Shown here: positions 30,255 through 32,312 of the stretch, in pieces | Layout of the letters: each line of letters begins with the position of its first letter | Numbering within the stretch: position 1 is the stretch's first letter | Assembly: GCA_003427395.1 (NCBI GenBank) | Contig: BFEA01000443.1 | Coordinates: 561,527 to 593,838, forward strand | Direction of reading: 5' to 3' | Origin: Chara braunii | Taxonomy: Eukaryota > Streptophyta > Charophyceae > Charales > Characeae | Length of the DNA: 32,312 bases | Notes under the pieces: model-generated | Seen by the model: the letters and a program-made list of their open reading frames with translations, nothing else | Told to the model about the DNA's origin: nothing | The model's database searches: none | Program-made: the position numbers and the translations under genes

Positions 30255-30828
30255 TGCCACGTGTCATCAATGGAGTGCCGACACAACAGATCCTGCCACG
30301 TCGGCACTTTCAATGTCCAGTCAACCAATAGCGGGATGCCACGTCAGCAAATGTGTACTCTGATCCTATCCACGTGCCACTTCCACGCGTCACGTTGGGA
30401 TACCGTCATCGTTCCAGCCAATCAGATCATGCCACGTCGGCCAAAGAGACCAATGCCACGTCAGCAGGCAGTTACCATCTCACAAAGACAGTTGTGGTCA
30501 CTTGCTTCCTGCCACGTCGGCGTTCAATCCTGTCTCCTCAAGGCCACGTCAGCATCTACAATAGACCTTGTCGCACATCAACAGCATGAGAAGTGCCACA
30601 TCAGCAACAAGGTCTTCGGACGCGGCACAACATATGCCACGTCAGTGTCGCGATCCAGACTGGCGTGCGGTATCCTTTGTCGCGATCCCTACTGCCACGT
30701 CAGCAGCCTTGTAGGGATGTCCTCTGGCCAGCGAAGTCTGTACCTCGTCAGCAAATCCGGCAGTGTCTTCTCGCCAGTGAAGTCTGTGCCACGTCAGCAC
30801 CCCCAGCATATCTCTTGCCACGTCATCA
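30255..30828 (-). promoter_or_regulatory. Array of about 13 TGCCACGTCAGCA-like motifs
   Basis: Copies start at 30255, 30294, 30337, 30430, 30454, 30510, 30542, 30594, 30635, 30693, 30741, 30787 and 30816, all in one orientation, with spacing mostly 24-58 bp and unrelated sequence between. On the minus strand the core is TGACGTGG, which contains the ACGT core bound by plant bZIP factors (established knowledge). The LTRs carry related copies, for example near 28187 and 31420. Confidence 0.65.
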
Positions 30829-30913
30829 CCTACTCAAGACACGTGTGCATTTCACTTACCTGCGTACCACCTGGCACATGCACACATGTACAATCGTCGT
30901 CGTCTGGAGAACT

Positions 30914-30925
30914 GCTCCGATACCA
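30914..30925 (-). other. Primer-binding site, element C
   Basis: TGGTATCGGAGC on the minus strand, 11 of 12 matches to the initiator tRNA-Met site, three bases after the 5' LTR. Confidence 0.85.
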
Positions 30926-30928
30926 AAT

Positions 30929-31957
30929 TGCAATGAACCCAGATCGTGAAAACAGTCGTCAACAATGCAAGCCCAGATAAATGTCAATCGGCTGATGATT
31001 ACCAATAGTCAAAATCGTAACCAGACAGAATGAGATGAGATAATCATACACAGACGAAGAGAGAGGTGGGAGATTAGAGAAAGGATAGGAAAGTACAATG
31101 CCCATTCCTGCTTCGGGCTCCCTCCTCGACTACCACCTCAAGAATCAATAGTCTGAACGAGTATCCGAAGTAACCTCAATGTGCCACGTGGCACATCTAA
31201 TTAGTCCCTCGTCAGCGCTGGAGCAATGTCGACATGAAGACCATCAGGTACGTATCCACGATCTCTCCACAGTCCCGATCTCCTCCCAAATGACGATAAT
31301 CAGAACAGCAATACAAGTCCCGTAGCCTCGCCTCGTCAGCCACAGTAGAACAGTGGCAGCAGCCACGTCATCCAATAATACACGTGGCAGCGGCCACATC
31401 AGCGACAGCGCATGGCAGCTGCCACGTCAGCATGCGAAAAAGACAGGTGCAAGCCAGCCACCATGCCGGACCAGCTGCGCCTCGCCGAATCACAAATGCC
31501 AGCGTCGCAGCGTCGAGCCAGCGTTGAAGTCAACGCGTGAAGTCAGCATCAACGCAAGACAAAATGAATGAATGTCAAAGCCAGGGAGGTCAACGCTTAA
31601 GTAGCGTTGACTCGGGGTCTGGACCCCGGATGCTGCAACCTTTAGCCGTCCAGATCTTGATGCACTCAAGCACCGGATTGGTCTGAAACTGAATTCCCTT
31701 CGGCCTGGATGCTTGTCTGGGTACCGGCGCACAACAAGTGAGTGTATCCAACCAATGGCCTGGGCGCAGTACCTTTGACTCTACAGTTGACTTTGACTCT
31801 TGACTTTCCTGAGTGCAGCGTTTGGTCACACAGCCAAACGCGACAGACTCAGGCCTGGGCGTGTCCTGGTCACACAGCCCAGCGCAGACCAACTTTGGTC
31901 TGCGTTGCCTGGGGCTGAGTTATGGGCCCCAGACTACTTCTGAACAGGGTTACTGCA
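30929..31957 (-). repeat. LTR of element C (5' LTR)
   Basis: Direct repeat of 27765-28872 with few differences apart from the 89 bp duplication in the partner. Ends TG...CA. Confidence 0.92.
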
Positions 31958-31961
31958 CAAG
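31958..31961. repeat. Target-site duplication of element C, right copy (CAAG)
   Basis: Matches 27761-27764 exactly. Confidence 0.75.
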
Positions 31962-32079
31962 AGTTCAAAGGGCATCCTTGAGTGTAGGATCGTCTTCATC
32001 ATTGTAGGGAAGTGCATGTGATGCTTGCTGTACGTGGTGTTCATGCTGCGCCTGCAACAGGCTGCACGGGCCATTTTCA

Positions 32080-32312
32080 GGCCCGTGTCAGTTTCAGCCT
32101 GAAAGCCTGAAAACAAGGGCCTACAGGCCCCGTGTCAGTTTCGGCCTGAAAGCCTGAAAACAAGGGCCTACAGGCCCCGTGTCAAATTCAGGCTGAAAGC
32201 TTGAAAACCAGGGCCTACAGGGCCTGTGTCTGTTTCAGCCTGACAGCCTGAAAACCAGGGCCTACAGGCCCCGTGTCTGTTTCAGCCTGACAGCCTGAAA
32301 ACCAGGGCCTAC
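32080..32312. repeat. 47 bp minisatellite
   Basis: Five units of GGCCCCGTGTCAGTTTC, then GGCCTGAAAGCCTGAAAAC and AAGGGCCTACA, period 46-47 bp, continuing to the window edge. Each unit contains inverted AGGCTTTCAGGC-type motifs. Confidence 0.92.

Larger units (their letters stand above)
29841..30913 (-). other. Leader of element C
   Basis: About 1.07 kb between primer-binding site and gag. It holds the TGCCACGTCAGCA motif array and a TATA-like box. The 251-codon plus frame at 30225-30980 is a by-product of the repeated motif. Confidence 0.7.
27765..31957 (-). mobile_element. Non-autonomous LTR retrotransposon C
   Basis: Two LTRs of about 1.03 kb (after discounting the duplication) flank about 2 kb of internal DNA with a primer-binding site, a leader, and one gag-chromodomain fusion frame. 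CAAG flanks both ends. RT, RNase H, protease and the catalytic integrase are absent. The chromodomain end identifies it as a deletion derivative of a Ty3/gypsy chromovirus. Mobilisation would need proteins from a relative. Confidence 0.9.

Noticed and set aside
30225-30980. 251-codon plus-strand frame rich in Cys and His
   Set aside because: The Cys-His-Val pattern comes from the repeated TGCCACGTC motif. The region is the leader of a minus-strand element.

Overview
This window looks like repeat-dense nuclear DNA from a plant-lineage eukaryote. No intact host gene, rRNA or tRNA was recognised. The interpretable content is a pile of decayed retroelements, almost all on the minus strand. All three LTR retrotransposons have primer-binding sites resembling initiator tRNA-Met, as is usual for plant Ty3/gypsy elements. 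The layout, and a Penelope-like element with its GIY-YIG nuclease ahead of the reverse transcriptase, fit a green alga or charophyte. The ORF1/GIY-YIG/RT proteins resemble, from memory, those annotated in Chara braunii. That species guess is unverified.

Layout. 1-9000: gene desert. It holds a purine microsatellite, a pyrimidine-rich stretch with an unusual density of perfect short inverted repeats, tandem arrays (26, 48, 62 and 38 bp periods), and two polypurine-tract-like sites on the minus strand that suggest eroded 3' ends of gypsy elements. 8030-14604: old, frameshifted Ty3/gypsy element A (minus) with gag coiled coil, gag core, zinc knuckle, protease, RT end, RNase H, integrase and a possible acidic tail. 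Its RT core is missing, and a composite fold-back insert of about 650 bp lies there instead. 14608-15479: probable remains of its 5' LTR.

15480-27764: a degenerate Penelope-like element (PLE, minus). ORF1 comes first, then a GIY-YIG nuclease, a CxC region, a DK-type region and an RT with a YIDD motif. It is split by two nested insertions: Ty3/gypsy element B (18629-26018, LTRs of about 1.25 kb, chromodomain integrase, internal deletion of protease, RT and most of RNase H), and an 833 bp DNA transposon or MITE (17334-18166, CCATGG-type inverted ends, contains the assembly gap). In both cases dropping the insert plus one copy of the target duplication brings the PLE reading frame back into register, which supports the nesting model.

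27765-31957: LTR retrotransposon C (minus, 4 bp CAAG target duplication). Only about 2 kb of internal sequence remains, in which a gag coiled coil is joined in frame to the chromodomain end of integrase. Its long leader holds about 13 copies of a TGCCACGTCAGCA-like motif followed by a TATA-like box before gag. 32080-32312: a 47 bp minisatellite cut by the window edge.

Most interesting points: the permuted-domain PLE and its ORF1, the gag-chromodomain fusion with its motif-array leader, and the hairpin-rich region at 760-3340.
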